A stretch of 64,000 bases of DNA from UBA10365 sp041441915. Lineage in GTDB: Bacteria > Pseudomonadota > Alphaproteobacteria > Rhodobacterales > Rhodobacteraceae. Below the pieces are notes generated by a model. That model ran no database searches and was not told the DNA's origin. It saw nothing but the letters and a program-made list of their open reading frames with translations. The stretch is from NCBI GenBank assembly GCA_041441915.1, contig JASDRS010000023.1:1-64000 (forward strand), written 5' to 3'. Of this stretch, positions 1-8,553 are shown piece by piece. The first letter of the stretch is position 1, and each line of letters begins with the position of its first letter. A program made the translations under genes and the position numbers.

Positions 1-1055
1 TGCCTTGGGTGGGCGAGTTGGCCGACAAGAAGGCAATCCTACCGATTGACGATTTAATCGACTCTGCGGGCTATAACCCCTCAGATTTTCATAGTGCTGC
101 CTATAAAGGTTCTTCATGGCGCGGGGCGCAATTTGGACTGCCTATCCAGCCAACCGTAGAGCTGTTGTTCTGCCGGAGGGATTTATTTTTCGAGGCTGGA
201 CTGCCAATCCCCAAAACAATTGATCAAGTAAGCTCTGCCGCCCGCATGTTGCATCGAACGGCGTTGAATTTGTCGGGTATCGTGATGAATTTTGGACGTG
301 GGACACCAGTGGCGCATACTTTTATTCAAACAATGGCAGATTTTGGACGTCCGATGATTAATCTGAGCGCGTTGGGGGATGATTTTGACGTCGAAGCTAT
401 TGAAGGCCACAATTTTCGACCTCAGATTGACACTGAAGAAGGGCATGAGACTGCGAACTTCCTGTACGAATTGCGCCCTTTTGCGCATCCAGAAAGCATG
501 GTTTGCAACTGGGACCGTCGGATCAGAATATTCGCAAAGGGGCAAGCTGCGATGACCTATGGATGGTCCATTCGCGCGGCGAAATTCGAATTAGACACTT
601 CCTCACCCGCGCACGGCAACGTCACATATGCACCACATCCGCCCGCAAAGACACGAAAATCCGTGACACCTATTGGCGGCTTTTTCTTTGCATTGCCGTC
701 TGGGTTGACGAGTGAACGTCAAAATATTTCTTGGAAAATGTTGGAGTATCTGACGCGGCCTGAAATGATGAAGTGGTACGTTCAAAACGGCAACATCACC
801 AGCCCCCGCTTTTCCACCAGTGCCGATCCAGAGGTGCAATCCAAGAACGCACTGATTGGTCAGATTGATACACTGGAACGCCAAGGCGGTCTGCAAACTT
901 GGCCCCGTCCGCCGGTTCCAGAGTTCAGCAGCATCCTCAGAATTTTGGGCAACCACATTCACATGATGCTGCAGGGCGAAACCTCAATCTGTGCGGCTTT
1001 GACGCAATCTCAGAACGAGATTGATCGACTTATGCGAGCGAACGGGCGCTATTGA
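1..1055 (+). CDS. Extracellular solute-binding protein, family 1 (C-terminal part)
   Basis: This is the C-terminal ~350 residues of an ABC-transporter periplasmic binding protein of the sugar-binding (SBP family 1) type; the reading frame is open to the left edge, so the true start lies outside the window. Visible family traits are the stretch after GELADK (a 'capture' region typical of maltose/oligosaccharide binders), the QPTVELLFCRRDLF segment where such proteins line the sugar cleft, and GGFFFALPSG followed by a helical C-terminal lobe. No transporter genes for it follow on this strand; the next ABC operon converges on it and belongs to a different family. The ligand cannot be read from sequence. 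Confidence 0.75.
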   Translation, partial: PWVGELADKKAILPIDDLIDSAGYNPSDFHSAAYKGSSWRGAQFGLPIQPTVELLFCRRDLFFEAGLPIPKTIDQVSSAARMLHRTALNLSGIVMNFGRGTPVAHTFIQTMADFGRPMINLSALGDDFDVEAIEGHNFRPQIDTEEGHETANFLYELRPFAHPESMVCNWDRRIRIFAKGQAAMTYGWSIRAAKFELDTSSPAHGNVTYAPHPPAKTRKSVTPIGGFFFALPSGLTSERQNISWKMLEYLTRPEMMKWYVQNGNITSPRFSTSADPEVQSKNALIGQIDTLERQGGLQTWPRPPVPEFSSILRILGNHIHMMLQGETSICAALTQSQNEIDRLMRANGRY

Positions 1056-1322
1056 TTTCCACTTCAGATAGCATGAATCATTTTGGACATCTTTCGTATC
1101 GCGGTTTTAAAAGTCGCACCGTATCTTCCAAACTCGAAGTTTGAAACGACCAGGCATGGTGACCCGGAAAAGGATTGGGGGGGGGTACACGCGGTATGGC
1201 TATGAATTCAAAAGCAGAACGCCATTTTTATTTTTTTGCGGCAGCAATAAAGATGCCAGCCCTACCGGAGCTGTTGCTTGATGAATTGGGTGCGATATTT
1301 GTTTGGAAGGCGGGCCGTCTAC

Positions 1323-2102
1323 CTATACTGTCCCGCCAAGCGATCCATCGAGTCCGGTCAAATTTTCTCCACCTGCCATCATTTTCTGCAGTTCTTCGGG
1401 GCCAATTTCACCACGTTTCGCTGTGCCAAGCGTAGTGCCGCGATTTAAAACCGTAAAACGATCACCGACGGCCAATGCGTGCCGAATATTGTGCGATATA
1501 AAAACTACTGCGACGCCTCCGGTTCGAACTTTATCAACAGTCGACAAAACTTTTGAGGTCTGGCGCACACCCAGTGCAGAGGTTGGCTCGTCCAAAATCA
1601 AGACTTTAGCTCCGAAATAAACGGCGCGAGCAATTGCTATGATCTGGCGCTCACCTCCAGATAGTGTGCCAACGGGCTGGTCCGGTCCGCGCAGGTTGAT
1701 ACCCATAGCGGCCATTTCAGACATGGTGATTCGGTTGGCGGTCTCTTGGTCGAAATGTTTGATACCAAAACGGCGAACCTCCGGTTCGTTACCCATGAAA
1801 AAATTCCGCGCGACCGACATTAATGGGATCATCCCAAGATCTTGATAAACTGTCGCAATTCCACGGGCGATGGCGTCGTGAGGTGTCTTAAAGTTAACAG
1901 GCACATCGTCAAAATATACTTGGCCTTCAGTCGGTTGGTGAGCCCCCGACATGACCTTGATGAAGGTTGATTTGCCAGCACCGTTATCGCCCAGCAGGCA
2001 GTGGCATTCACCAGGTTTGATATCAAAGGACACTCCATCGAGAGCAATCACCGAACCGAAGTGTTTTTTAATATTTTTGAGCTTCAGAATTGCGTCAGCC
2101 AT
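1323..2102 (-). CDS. Sugar ABC transporter ATP-binding protein (FrcA-like)
   Basis: Cytoplasmic ATPase of a CUT2-type (ribose/fructose family) sugar importer. From the chosen start (MADAILKL) it has 259 residues with Walker A GDNGAGKST (38-46), signature LSGGERQ (147-153) and Walker B VLILDEP (167-173). It is a single-domain ATPase like FrcA, not the double-length RbsA/XylG type. The start at 2102 lies one base after the permease stop and has a GGAG element within the end of the permease gene; an upstream in-frame start would overlap the permease. It is the last gene of the three-gene operon and probably translationally coupled. Sugar specificity is inferred only from family resemblance to fructose transporters. 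Confidence 0.9.
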   Translation of the reverse strand: MADAILKLKNIKKHFGSVIALDGVSFDIKPGECHCLLGDNGAGKSTFIKVMSGAHQPTEGQVYFDDVPVNFKTPHDAIARGIATVYQDLGMIPLMSVARNFFMGNEPEVRRFGIKHFDQETANRITMSEMAAMGINLRGPDQPVGTLSGGERQIIAIARAVYFGAKVLILDEPTSALGVRQTSKVLSTVDKVRTGGVAVVFISHNIRHALAVGDRFTVLNRGTTLGTAKRGEIGPEELQKMMAGGENLTGLDGSLGGTV

Positions 2103-2103
2103 G

Positions 2104-3204
2104 TCAATCTCCAGCACCAATCACCGCTCGGCGGATATAGGTGTTTATGATCACCGCAACCAATAGCAACCCGCCCAGAAAGACTCTGAATAAAGACGAC
2201 TCGGCGCCCGAGAAAAACAAACCTTGTTGGACTACTCCAAACATAATCGCACCCAGCCCGGCGCCGATCACAGACCCGTAACCACCGGTCAGCAATGCCC
2301 CACCAATCACCACACAGATGATCGCTTCGAACTCTTTCAACAGGCCCCGGTCGGCCCCGGCTGACCCAAATTCAGTCACCTGACACATTGCAAAAACGCA
2401 CGCACAAAAAGCTGTGAACATAAACATCAGAATTTTGACGCGGTTTACGGGAATTCCGGCATATGCCGCGGCATGCGCGTCCCCCCCCGCTGCAAATATC
2501 CAGTTTCCAAATTTGGTTTTGGTTAGCAACCACTGGCCAAAAATGATCAGACCTATCGCCCAAATGATCAGCATAGGAACACCGCTGACAACAGGTTGCC
2601 CTTTAAAGTTCCCACGCGAAAACACCTCAATCCAACCCTGATTTCCCATCCATTGGAACACACCAGTAAGAACTTCACCGCCAAAAAATGGGGCAAGCCA
2701 ATCATCTTCGGCCAACGGCCGCATGCCACTTAGAATAGTTTTTTGCGTTGTCGTGATCGACATAAATATCGTTAGACCGCGGAGGATATACAGGAATGCA
2801 AGCGTCACAATAAAACTGGGCAATTTCGTCTTGATTACTAGAAACCCGTTCACTGCGCCGAGCAGTATGGACAGGATGAACGCAATGATAATGGACAGCC
2901 ATACTGGCAATCCAAAATGGATTGAGCCAATCGCAAGGACCATCCCGGAAAACCCAATCATCGATCCGACTGAAAGATCAAACTCGCCAGCTATCATCAA
3001 CAAACAAGCGCCACTAGCGATAATCGCGAATTGCGCAGCGACAACGGACCAGTTTCGAATTCCATCTGGCTGAAACATCCCATTGTCGGATGCGATCAAA
3101 AAAAAGAATATAAGAACCAGAACGGTTCCGCAAAACGCTCCCATTTCGGGGCGATGCAGTGCTCGTTGCGCGAAAGACTGGTCTTTAACCCGCTCATCAG
3201 ACAT
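2104..3204 (-). CDS. Sugar ABC transporter permease (FrcC-like)
   Basis: Inner-membrane permease of the CUT2 family (BPD_transp_2), 366 residues, with about ten hydrophobic segments. Visible family motifs are GEFDLSVGSMIGFSGM in the first third and GGALLTGGYGSVIGAGLGA near the end, where RbsC/FrcC proteins contact the ATPase. It would work as a dimer with the ATPase encoded just downstream and the binding protein encoded upstream (71-base gap). A run of eight C at about 2480 lies inside the gene and the reading frame is intact through it. Substrate is not determined. Confidence 0.9.
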   Translation of the reverse strand: MSDERVKDQSFAQRALHRPEMGAFCGTVLVLIFFFLIASDNGMFQPDGIRNWSVVAAQFAIIASGACLLMIAGEFDLSVGSMIGFSGMVLAIGSIHFGLPVWLSIIIAFILSILLGAVNGFLVIKTKLPSFIVTLAFLYILRGLTIFMSITTTQKTILSGMRPLAEDDWLAPFFGGEVLTGVFQWMGNQGWIEVFSRGNFKGQPVVSGVPMLIIWAIGLIIFGQWLLTKTKFGNWIFAAGGDAHAAAYAGIPVNRVKILMFMFTAFCACVFAMCQVTEFGSAGADRGLLKEFEAIICVVIGGALLTGGYGSVIGAGLGAIMFGVVQQGLFFSGAESSLFRVFLGGLLLVAVIINTYIRRAVIGAGD

Positions 3205-3275
3205 TTTTCTTCCTCAATAAACTGGATGACGGGGCCGATGTCTAAGCCCCGTCACTTATTATATCCTGACCTGAT

Positions 3276-4220
3276 TTACCGGAACTTGCCAGCCAGCTTT
3301 TCAACCAGACCAATGTTATCCTTGGTCGTGAAGCCAGGACCGGAGTTGATGTGATGCGGGATGCGAACTCCATAGCGGATATAATTGGTCAGCAGGTTTG
3401 CCGCCAAATACCCCTGAAAGAACTGCTGCTGGTCGATGGACCACTGCAGCACACCAGATTTTAGCGCCTCAATCATCTCATCCGAGAGCTCGAACGAGCC
3501 ATAATAGATTTCACCCGCCATACCAAGCTCTTCGAGAGCTTGTAGCGCCGGATTAGCACCATTTGGGCCAAGCGTCAGGATTGAAGGAGCGTCAGGGTGT
3601 GCTTTGAGATAGGCGAAGATCCTGTTCTTAGCTTCGATGGGGTCGCCGCCGATATCAACCATGCGGTCTCCCAGTTCTATCCCCAGGCCTGCCGCATATC
3701 CAGCACAACGGTCGGTTAATGGGATGTTACCAATTTGGTGATTGAAGCAAACGAAGTCAGTGATACCGTCCGCTTTCGCACGAATGCCAGCAACACGACC
3801 AGCTTCAAACTCTGGCTGACCAATGTGCATAAGCGCACCCATGGCCTCAGATTGTTCCTGCGTGCCAGAATTGACTGTAATCACTGGCATGCCAGAATCA
3901 ACTGCGCTGGTGATTGCGTCACGCAGTGCGTCATAATCCCCAATCGTAACAATCATTCCGTCATAATCAGCTGCGGCAGCTTGCTCGACAATGCGCGCCA
4001 TGTCGGCAGAGTCACCAGTCGGCGGGTTGCGGATGTCGACAGTGATGCCCATTTCCGATTCCAACTGATTGATTGTGTTTTTGATGGTGTTCCACCAAAA
4101 ATCTTCATCTCCTGAGTGGTAGATAAAGACAAGTTTTTCGCCCTCCGCCATTGCTGGCGCGCCAGTAAAGGTCATCGCAGTTGCAGCAACGATAGCGACT
4201 GATCTTAGTAGTTTTTTCAT
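3276..4220 (-). CDS. Sugar ABC transporter substrate-binding protein (Peripla_BP_4)
   Basis: Periplasmic binding protein of the ribose/fructose type, 314 residues. The N-terminus is a clear Sec signal peptide (MKKLLRSV, hydrophobic core, APAMA cleavage near residue 25). The mature protein starts with the KLVFIYHSGDEDFW strand that opens this fold, and has the ligand-site segments MIVTIGDYDALRDA and TVNSGTQEQSE. It is the first gene of the importer operon (binding protein, permease, ATPase), the same order as frcBCA. The promoter must lie in the 190 bases before it, which also contain a short perfect palindrome (4366-4382). Ligand unknown; a monosaccharide or polyol is likely from the family. 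Confidence 0.88.
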   Translation of the reverse strand: MKKLLRSVAIVAATAMTFTGAPAMAEGEKLVFIYHSGDEDFWWNTIKNTINQLESEMGITVDIRNPPTGDSADMARIVEQAAAADYDGMIVTIGDYDALRDAITSAVDSGMPVITVNSGTQEQSEAMGALMHIGQPEFEAGRVAGIRAKADGITDFVCFNHQIGNIPLTDRCAGYAAGLGIELGDRMVDIGGDPIEAKNRIFAYLKAHPDAPSILTLGPNGANPALQALEELGMAGEIYYGSFELSDEMIEALKSGVLQWSIDQQQFFQGYLAANLLTNYIRYGVRIPHHINSGPGFTTKDNIGLVEKLAGKFR

Positions 4221-4365
4221 TTTCTAACTCCCAATTTCATATCCAAATTCAGGCAGTCGATCTGGTCCATCCGCGCATTCCTAGGGGCAGCACACGAACA
4301 GACAATTTCGCAGTTCTGCCGCAGGAGCACCTTTTGGCAGTCAGAAGATTTTTTACACCCCGTAG

Positions 4366-4382
4366 ATGTCCGGAATGGACAT
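4366..4382. promoter_or_regulatory. Palindrome upstream of the sugar ABC operon, possible operator
   Basis: ATGTCC and GGACAT form a perfect 6-base inverted repeat with a 5-base spacer, 146 bases before the binding-protein start. The symmetry and position fit a repressor site for a sugar regulator, but no regulator gene is adjacent, and the site lies just past the end of the oxidoreductase scrap, so it could be leftover sequence. Confidence 0.25.
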
Positions 4383-4411
4383 TTTATTCACGCCACACTT
4401 GTTCGTATGAC

Positions 4412-4609
4412 TTAGCGGCTTACGTAGTCAGGGATTACAGCACAGTTCTCTTTGGCCGATTGCGTACAGGCCAGAGCAATTTCAAGTGCTACGCATCCAG
4501 CCGATCCAGCCCCAACAAAAATGAAATCATATTCTGCGACGCTTATTCCATCCCCAACACTTTGATATTCGATTTCAGATAAACAGCACCCTTTTTGTGG
4601 CTCAGCCAT
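4412..4609 (-). pseudogene. Oxidoreductase gene scrap (GMC-type N-terminus joined to unrelated tail)
   Basis: A 65-residue open frame whose ATG overlaps the last 8 bases of the membrane-fusion gene, as in a coupled operon. Residues about 27-40 read YDFIFVGAGSAGCV, the FAD-binding N-terminus of GMC oxidoreductases such as choline dehydrogenase, which are normally over 500 residues. Similarity stops right after this motif and the frame ends within 25 more residues. The tail (ALEIALACTQSAKE) recalls the C-terminal helix of Gfo/Idh/MocA sugar dehydrogenases, which would suit the neighbouring sugar operon; that reading is inference. A large internal deletion that fused two genes is the simplest explanation. 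Confidence 0.55.
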
Positions 4610-5609
4610 TTGCAGATAAGGTTTCGATCTCAACCGCTTCGTTCAAGAACATTGTCGGGGCACAGGACGCATCCAGTTCAATGCTGATCTTCACATTCTG
4701 GTTTTCCAAATTGGCCTCAGTCCCAACTAACGAGAATATGCCTGGACATGTTTGCCCATTGATGCGGATTACATTCACGGGATTGCCGACGACAACGCCT
4801 ACGGATGCGGGATCAACCAGTTCGTCTATAAAAAAGAAGGTTTCAACACTCTTTTCATCAGGGGCATAGATTTGCGCCGCCAATGCACCTTGTAAAACAC
4901 AATCACCAATGTTGGGTTCAAAATTCAACAATACCCCGTCAAAGGGTGACCACACCGTCAACGCCTCAAGGGCCAATTCGCGGGCCTGCACGTCCAACTG
5001 GCCAATTTCTAACGCGATGTTGGCACGGGATTTGGCAGATGCGGCACGTTCCAGTGCCTCTTCCGCCCGGTCGACGGCGAAGCTCCCATCCAGCTTGCGA
5101 CGTTTAGTGGTTTCCAACGTTGTCTCGTTCACTAGCCCACGCTTGAACAAGGCGCGCATGCGTTCAAATTCACGGTCGACAAAATCTCTTTCTTCCTTCC
5201 CACGGGCAATGTCGGCCTTGGCGGTGGTAATCGCGAAGTCACGTTCGTCGACGGCAGCCTCGAGGTCGCTTACCCGAGCCTGGGCGGATTTTACCGCCAG
5301 CTTTGCAGCACGATCGTCGAGTTCAACCAGCAATTCGCCTTCCCGCGCTTTGCCAGATTTTACAGCCAAATGAGATAGTCCAGTAATGCATCCCCGTGCC
5401 CCATACGACAATCCTGTTTTATTGTAGGCAACGACTGTGCCGGGCAGATTGATGGTTTGAAAAGTTTCTTGCGCAAAAACTGGAACAGCAAAAGCAGCCA
5501 GGGCCAGCCCAAGTTTAAGGGGGGCAGAGCATATTTGCTGTACTCGGCTATCTCCCCTGAAACCGTCTTGCCGCTGATTACTCCAACCATAAAACGTTCT
5601 TTTTACCAT
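4602..5609 (-). CDS. HlyD/AcrA-type periplasmic adaptor (membrane fusion protein) of an RND efflux system
   Basis: 335 residues. After an extended N-terminus there is a signal-like hydrophobic stretch (GLALAAFAVPVFA, ~34-46), then a split lipoyl/barrel domain (LPGTVVAYNKTGLSYGARGCI at the start, LTVWSPFDGVLLNFEPNIGD at the return) flanking a long coiled-coil hairpin rich in A/E/R (about 95-215), the layout of adaptors that connect an inner-membrane pump to an outer-membrane channel. The partner RND pump that usually follows is absent; instead the oxidoreductase scrap overlaps the stop codon. A TetR-like operator stands 40 bases upstream, but no tetR gene is near. The frame is intact, yet alone it is unlikely to form an efflux complex. 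Confidence 0.8.
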   Translation of the reverse strand: MVKRTFYGWSNQRQDGFRGDSRVQQICSAPLKLGLALAAFAVPVFAQETFQTINLPGTVVAYNKTGLSYGARGCITGLSHLAVKSGKAREGELLVELDDRAAKLAVKSAQARVSDLEAAVDERDFAITTAKADIARGKEERDFVDREFERMRALFKRGLVNETTLETTKRRKLDGSFAVDRAEEALERAASAKSRANIALEIGQLDVQARELALEALTVWSPFDGVLLNFEPNIGDCVLQGALAAQIYAPDEKSVETFFFIDELVDPASVGVVVGNPVNVIRINGQTCPGIFSLVGTEANLENQNVKISIELDASCAPTMFLNEAVEIETLSANG

Positions 5610-5649
5610 TATTCCAGCATACGAAAAAGTAGTCTAATTTGTAAAGTGT

Positions 5650-5671
5650 ATTGACCAGACAGTCCGTCAAT
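5650..5671. promoter_or_regulatory. TetR-like operator candidate upstream of the adaptor gene
   Basis: ATTGAC-N10-GTCAAT is a perfect 6-base inverted repeat 40 bases before the adaptor start. The core AGACAGTC is of the kind bound by TetR-family repressors that control RND efflux operons. This fits the adaptor gene but the repressor gene is missing from the neighbourhood. Binding is inference. Confidence 0.4.
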
Positions 5672-6028
5672 AAATTTTAAGCCTGTCCACTGATAATCCA
5701 AACCAACCAGTTTAAATTTAGGGAGCTTCCATAAAACTCACAACTACCGACCTGCGGTCATCGTCCAAGCTAAACGTTAATGCATGATTTTCCTTTGGTC
5801 TATTGTTTACGCTCGCAAGATGCAAATCGAGCATCTTCTAAGAATTGGTCAATATAGAAAAGTAGTTTAAAAAGCATAAAACCATCAACATATGGCTAAA
5901 GCAGAACAACCACATCAGGCCCGCCACACTCACGCGCTGAGTATGGCAAAAAGTTCATATAAGCTTTGTTATTTGGAATGATACTTGCAGTTACACCCCT
6001 AGAATATCAAATTGAATTGGACATTTTT
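5672..6028. other. AT-rich intergenic stretch between divergent adaptor and TPR genes
   Basis: No gene could be supported here. It must carry the promoters of both flanking divergent genes. Base composition is clearly more AT-rich than the core genes after 12 kb, which marks the start of a roughly 3-kb AT-rich accessory segment. Confidence 0.5.
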
Positions 6029-6640
6029 ATGGAACTAACAATAGATGAAGCTTTAAAAAATGGCGTTGAAGCTCATAGAGCGGCTCAGACAGATGAAGCT
6101 TTTGGCTTTTATGAGAAAGTTCTTCTGTCACAGCCTGAACATCCTGATGCCAACCATAATATGGGTGTTTTATTTCTTACTGCAGGCAAAACAATCGATG
6201 CCCTGCCATTTTTTAAAACGGCTTTAGAGGCGAATCCCCGTGTTGGTCAATATTGGCTCAGCTATATTGATACGTTTATTAAGCTCGGTATGGTTAACGA
6301 AGCTCAAGTTGTACTTAGTCAAGCGAATAAAATAGGTGCTAAAGTAGAGGGTTTTGATAAACTTGAGGCAACAATTAACGAGTTGAAGAGCAACGAGCCT
6401 GGTTCCAGTTTAGTGCCAGATAATCCGAGCCAATCAGAAGTAAACATTTTAGATATCTCAAAACTGAACCTGGGCCTCTGGGCGCCTGACATTAAATTTG
6501 CGCAAGTAACATCACTGGCTCAGAGGAAGGCAACGGAAGCTCTTGTCGAAGAAGCGAAGAGTGTGTGTGACGACATTCTCATACAATTTCCTCATAATAA
6601 AAAAGTTAAAGATTTTCTAAGCACATTATCGTCTAGATGA
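6029..6640 (+). CDS. TPR-repeat protein, probably truncated
   Basis: 203 residues from the ATG at 6029, chosen because GGA lies 7 bases before it; the frame extends further upstream without a good ribosome site. Residues ~1-110 are three tetratricopeptide repeats (EALKNGVEAHRAAQTDEAF, then HPDANHNMGVLFL, then VGQYWLSYIDTFIKLG), followed by a linker and a last helical part. This repeat block, with the phrases PDANHNMGV and FFKTALEANP, normally forms the front of much longer proteins that carry a glycosyltransferase or sulfotransferase domain behind it. Here the protein stops after the repeats, so it is either a stand-alone scaffold or a truncated gene. AT-rich codon use sets it apart from the core genes. 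Confidence 0.7.
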   Translation: MELTIDEALKNGVEAHRAAQTDEAFGFYEKVLLSQPEHPDANHNMGVLFLTAGKTIDALPFFKTALEANPRVGQYWLSYIDTFIKLGMVNEAQVVLSQANKIGAKVEGFDKLEATINELKSNEPGSSLVPDNPSQSEVNILDISKLNLGLWAPDIKFAQVTSLAQRKATEALVEEAKSVCDDILIQFPHNKKVKDFLSTLSSR

Positions 6641-7044
6641 TGCGGGCTCGTAGGGAATAATAATAAAGTTTTTTAGCAAATCTCATTCATCTGCCTGTTT
6701 AATGTCCGCCTCCACGTTTTTTGGCACCAAAGACAACTTAAAGTAAGAGACAATTCGGTACCAAAAAATCTACCGACGGGTAGTGGTTTTTGTTAATAAA
6801 TTAACAAGGGAAGGCAGAAAGGTCTTTGTTAATCTACAAAATCAAGGATATAAAGACACGATCCCATCATACTATCAATGCGGCAAAGCAACAAAAGTGG
6901 ACAAGAACCGGTAGCTTTAGAAACACAATACCTACCACAACTGATGCACCTAAAGTTGGACCTAATGTCTTAGCTGAAAGAGTGTTACAGTAAAGGCTGG
7001 CATTGTTGCTGTGAGGCACTGGTTGGTTGAGGGTAAATGAACTA
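6641..7044. other. AT-rich spacer with a weak hairpin
   Basis: No gene supported. CTACC-GACG-GGTAG at 6770-6783 followed by TGGTTTTTG could terminate transcription of the TPR gene, though it lies 130 bases after the stop and the stem is only five pairs. Scattered short open frames here show no recognisable protein. Confidence 0.35.
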
Positions 7045-7200
7045 ATGAAGCAAAACATGAAGGATCTAATCTTAATTGCAATCTTAATAAGTTTGTCGGC
7101 ATGTGAAGCAACAAATAATGGTTTTCAAGCAAGGCAGGCGGGCACTTCAGTAGGTGGTGTAACTTTCAGTGGCACCGCTGAGGCGGGCATTGTACGTTAA
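7045..7200 (+). CDS. Small lipoprotein
   Basis: A 51-residue reading frame with a classic lipoprotein signal: MKQNMKD, a hydrophobic run LILIAILI, then the lipobox LSAC with Cys at residue 20. After the cysteine come 31 small and polar residues ending GGVTFSGTAEAGIVR. It would be acylated and held at a membrane facing the periplasm. A GAGGG element lies 10 bases before the ATG and a terminator-like hairpin follows 37 bases after the stop, so the unit looks complete. Very short lipoproteins with a glycine-rich tail of this kind are seen in roseobacters, but no function is known to me. Its small size keeps confidence moderate. Confidence 0.55.
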   Translation: MKQNMKDLILIAILISLSACEATNNGFQARQAGTSVGGVTFSGTAEAGIVR

Positions 7201-7237
7201 TGGTGTATAACTAGACTTGGTGGTCCAAAAGAAAAAG

Positions 7238-7270
7238 GATGGGCTCTTGCTAAACCCATCTAGTTATTTT
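7238..7270 (+). terminator. Terminator-like hairpin after the small lipoprotein gene
   Basis: GATGGG pairs with CCCATC across an 11-base loop and is followed by TAGTTATTTT. The stem is short, so this is a weak candidate. Confidence 0.35.
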
Positions 7271-7863
7271 GGGAGGTAAAATGAAAAACATGCATACTAA
7301 TATATAAACGCCTGTAACTCGCAAATGTGTTAATGTTCTACATAAGTCATGCCAAACACCACACGCCACTTAACTGACTATCATTCAGGAAAAATATAAA
7401 TAAACATTTAATAACAATATTTTATTTGGTTTTTGAATACAGCAAGATGGTGCTGTGAGAGAGTATTGAACTCCCATAAAAACACCGCAGAATAGGGCAT
7501 TATTATTTACACTTCCCCATTTTATAAGCTCTTTTTATTGCGCTGGTACTGCCTTTGAGAGGGAATTTATATATTGATCCACTAGGTTTTTACAAACATA
7601 CAAATTAATCTGGGGATTATATTCTAATTTATAACCTTCTTCTGTAAATTAATGCAGAGGTTTTACGTCCATCTTTTGAAGTTATTACTTGCTGGATTTC
7701 TGTTGGAAACTCCTTGCTTAACTCTTCAGGGGGATGGGGGGGCAGGGTACTTTTTCATCAATAATCCCGTGAAGTTTGACTATTTTTTAGAAAATTTTAT
7801 CTTCTGTTGTTCCTGGACACAGAGTTTCAGCAGCAGTTTTAAATTTGGCTCCAATATTAGCGA
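7271..7863. other. Intergenic stretch with a strong ribosome site on a tiny frame
   Basis: No gene of normal size is supported. GGGAGG at 7270-7275 stands 5 bases before ATG 7281, which opens an 8-codon frame ending TAA at 7307; this may be the remains of a gene start. The rest is AT-rich without clear coding. Confidence 0.35.
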
Positions 7864-8480
7864 CTAGTACTCGAGATAATTAACGGCCGTTCTCTTGTCT
7901 TTGAAATCATTGGCGGCCTTGATCACAATGAAGGCTAGGCTGGTGATTAGGCCATGAACTTTTAATACATGATAGAAGGAGGCCTCTGATAAAAAGAAAC
8001 CTTCCTTGTCGGTAAAGATAACGGCCAATTCCCGCGGTGATAATTCCGTCTCCGTCAAGGCCAGCTTGGCGATCTTGCGCCAGACTTCACCCGGGCTGCG
8101 GTTTCAAACGTATTTTGGCTTGGGGGATTTATCCTCCAGCTCAGTTCCGCCACGCTGCTGATACCGATCATATCAATGGTGGAACGTCGTGGAGGGATAC
8201 CCAGTTTAGCCAACGTCTGGCACGCTGAAAAATGCGCGCCATCGACCAGCCTAATGAACCTTCAGCTTCTCAGATGCACGATGCCTCATTCGTGGTTGCC
8301 CTCATCGCCTATCATGCTTTTTTAAGAAGGTGGGGTTCGAGCGTTTGCTCCGCCACCACTTTCTTGAGATCACGGGCTTCGCGACGCAAATCTTTAACCT
8401 CATCGGTCGTGACAATGCGGGCCGTATCACCTGCTAACGGCTTCTTCCCCGCTTCCATGAAGTCTTTGGACCATTTTCCT
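7864..8480 (-). pseudogene. IS3-family transposase OrfA/OrfB remnant
   Basis: Coding remains inside the element. OrfA lacks its N-terminal helix-turn-helix part; the readable part begins at WSKDFMEAGKK. OrfB begins in the usual place just after OrfA but soon meets a stop and at least one frame change, and recovers at the VWRKIAKLALTETELSPREL region. It ends at NYLEY and a stop, about where the family continues with the LWQTDFTY catalytic core. So the part with the first catalytic aspartate and everything beyond it is lost. Confidence 0.7.
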
Positions 8481-8498
8481 CAGATATGTTTTTACAGC

Positions 8499-8553
8499 GG
8501 GGGAGCTAAGGCTCCCCCATATTGATCAGGACCGGTTCGCAAACCGGTCCTGA
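8499..8553. repeat. Two adjacent perfect hairpins at the IS3 remnant end
   Basis: GGGGGAGC-taag-GCTCCCCC (8499-8518) and TCAGGACCGGTT-cgca-AACCGGTCCTGA (8526-8553) are perfect stems of 8 and 12 base pairs. They lie between the presumed element end and the transposase start. Both stems are intact although the transposase has decayed. Confidence 0.6.

Noticed and set aside
1177..1185. Run of nine G, possible phase-variable tract
   Set aside because: It lies in a convergent spacer with no promoter or gene start near that it could switch.
2480..2487. Run of eight C inside the permease gene as a phase-variation site
   Set aside because: The frame is intact, glycine codons explain the run, and a sugar permease is not a usual phase-variable gene.
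4909..5373. Long plus-strand frame opposite the adaptor gene (Ser/Ala/Arg rich)
   Set aside because: Antisense shadow of the coiled-coil coding region.
7863..7875. ACTAGT, AGTACT and CTCGAG side by side, like a cloning polylinker
   Set aside because: The bases continue the IS3 transposase remnant frame and the region around is natural; chance overlap of hexamers.
8330..8345. GGTTCGAG within the IS3 remnant as a second copy of the tRNA-Leu T-loop (attachment site)
   Set aside because: The match is only 8 bases, common by chance, and lies in transposase coding sequence.
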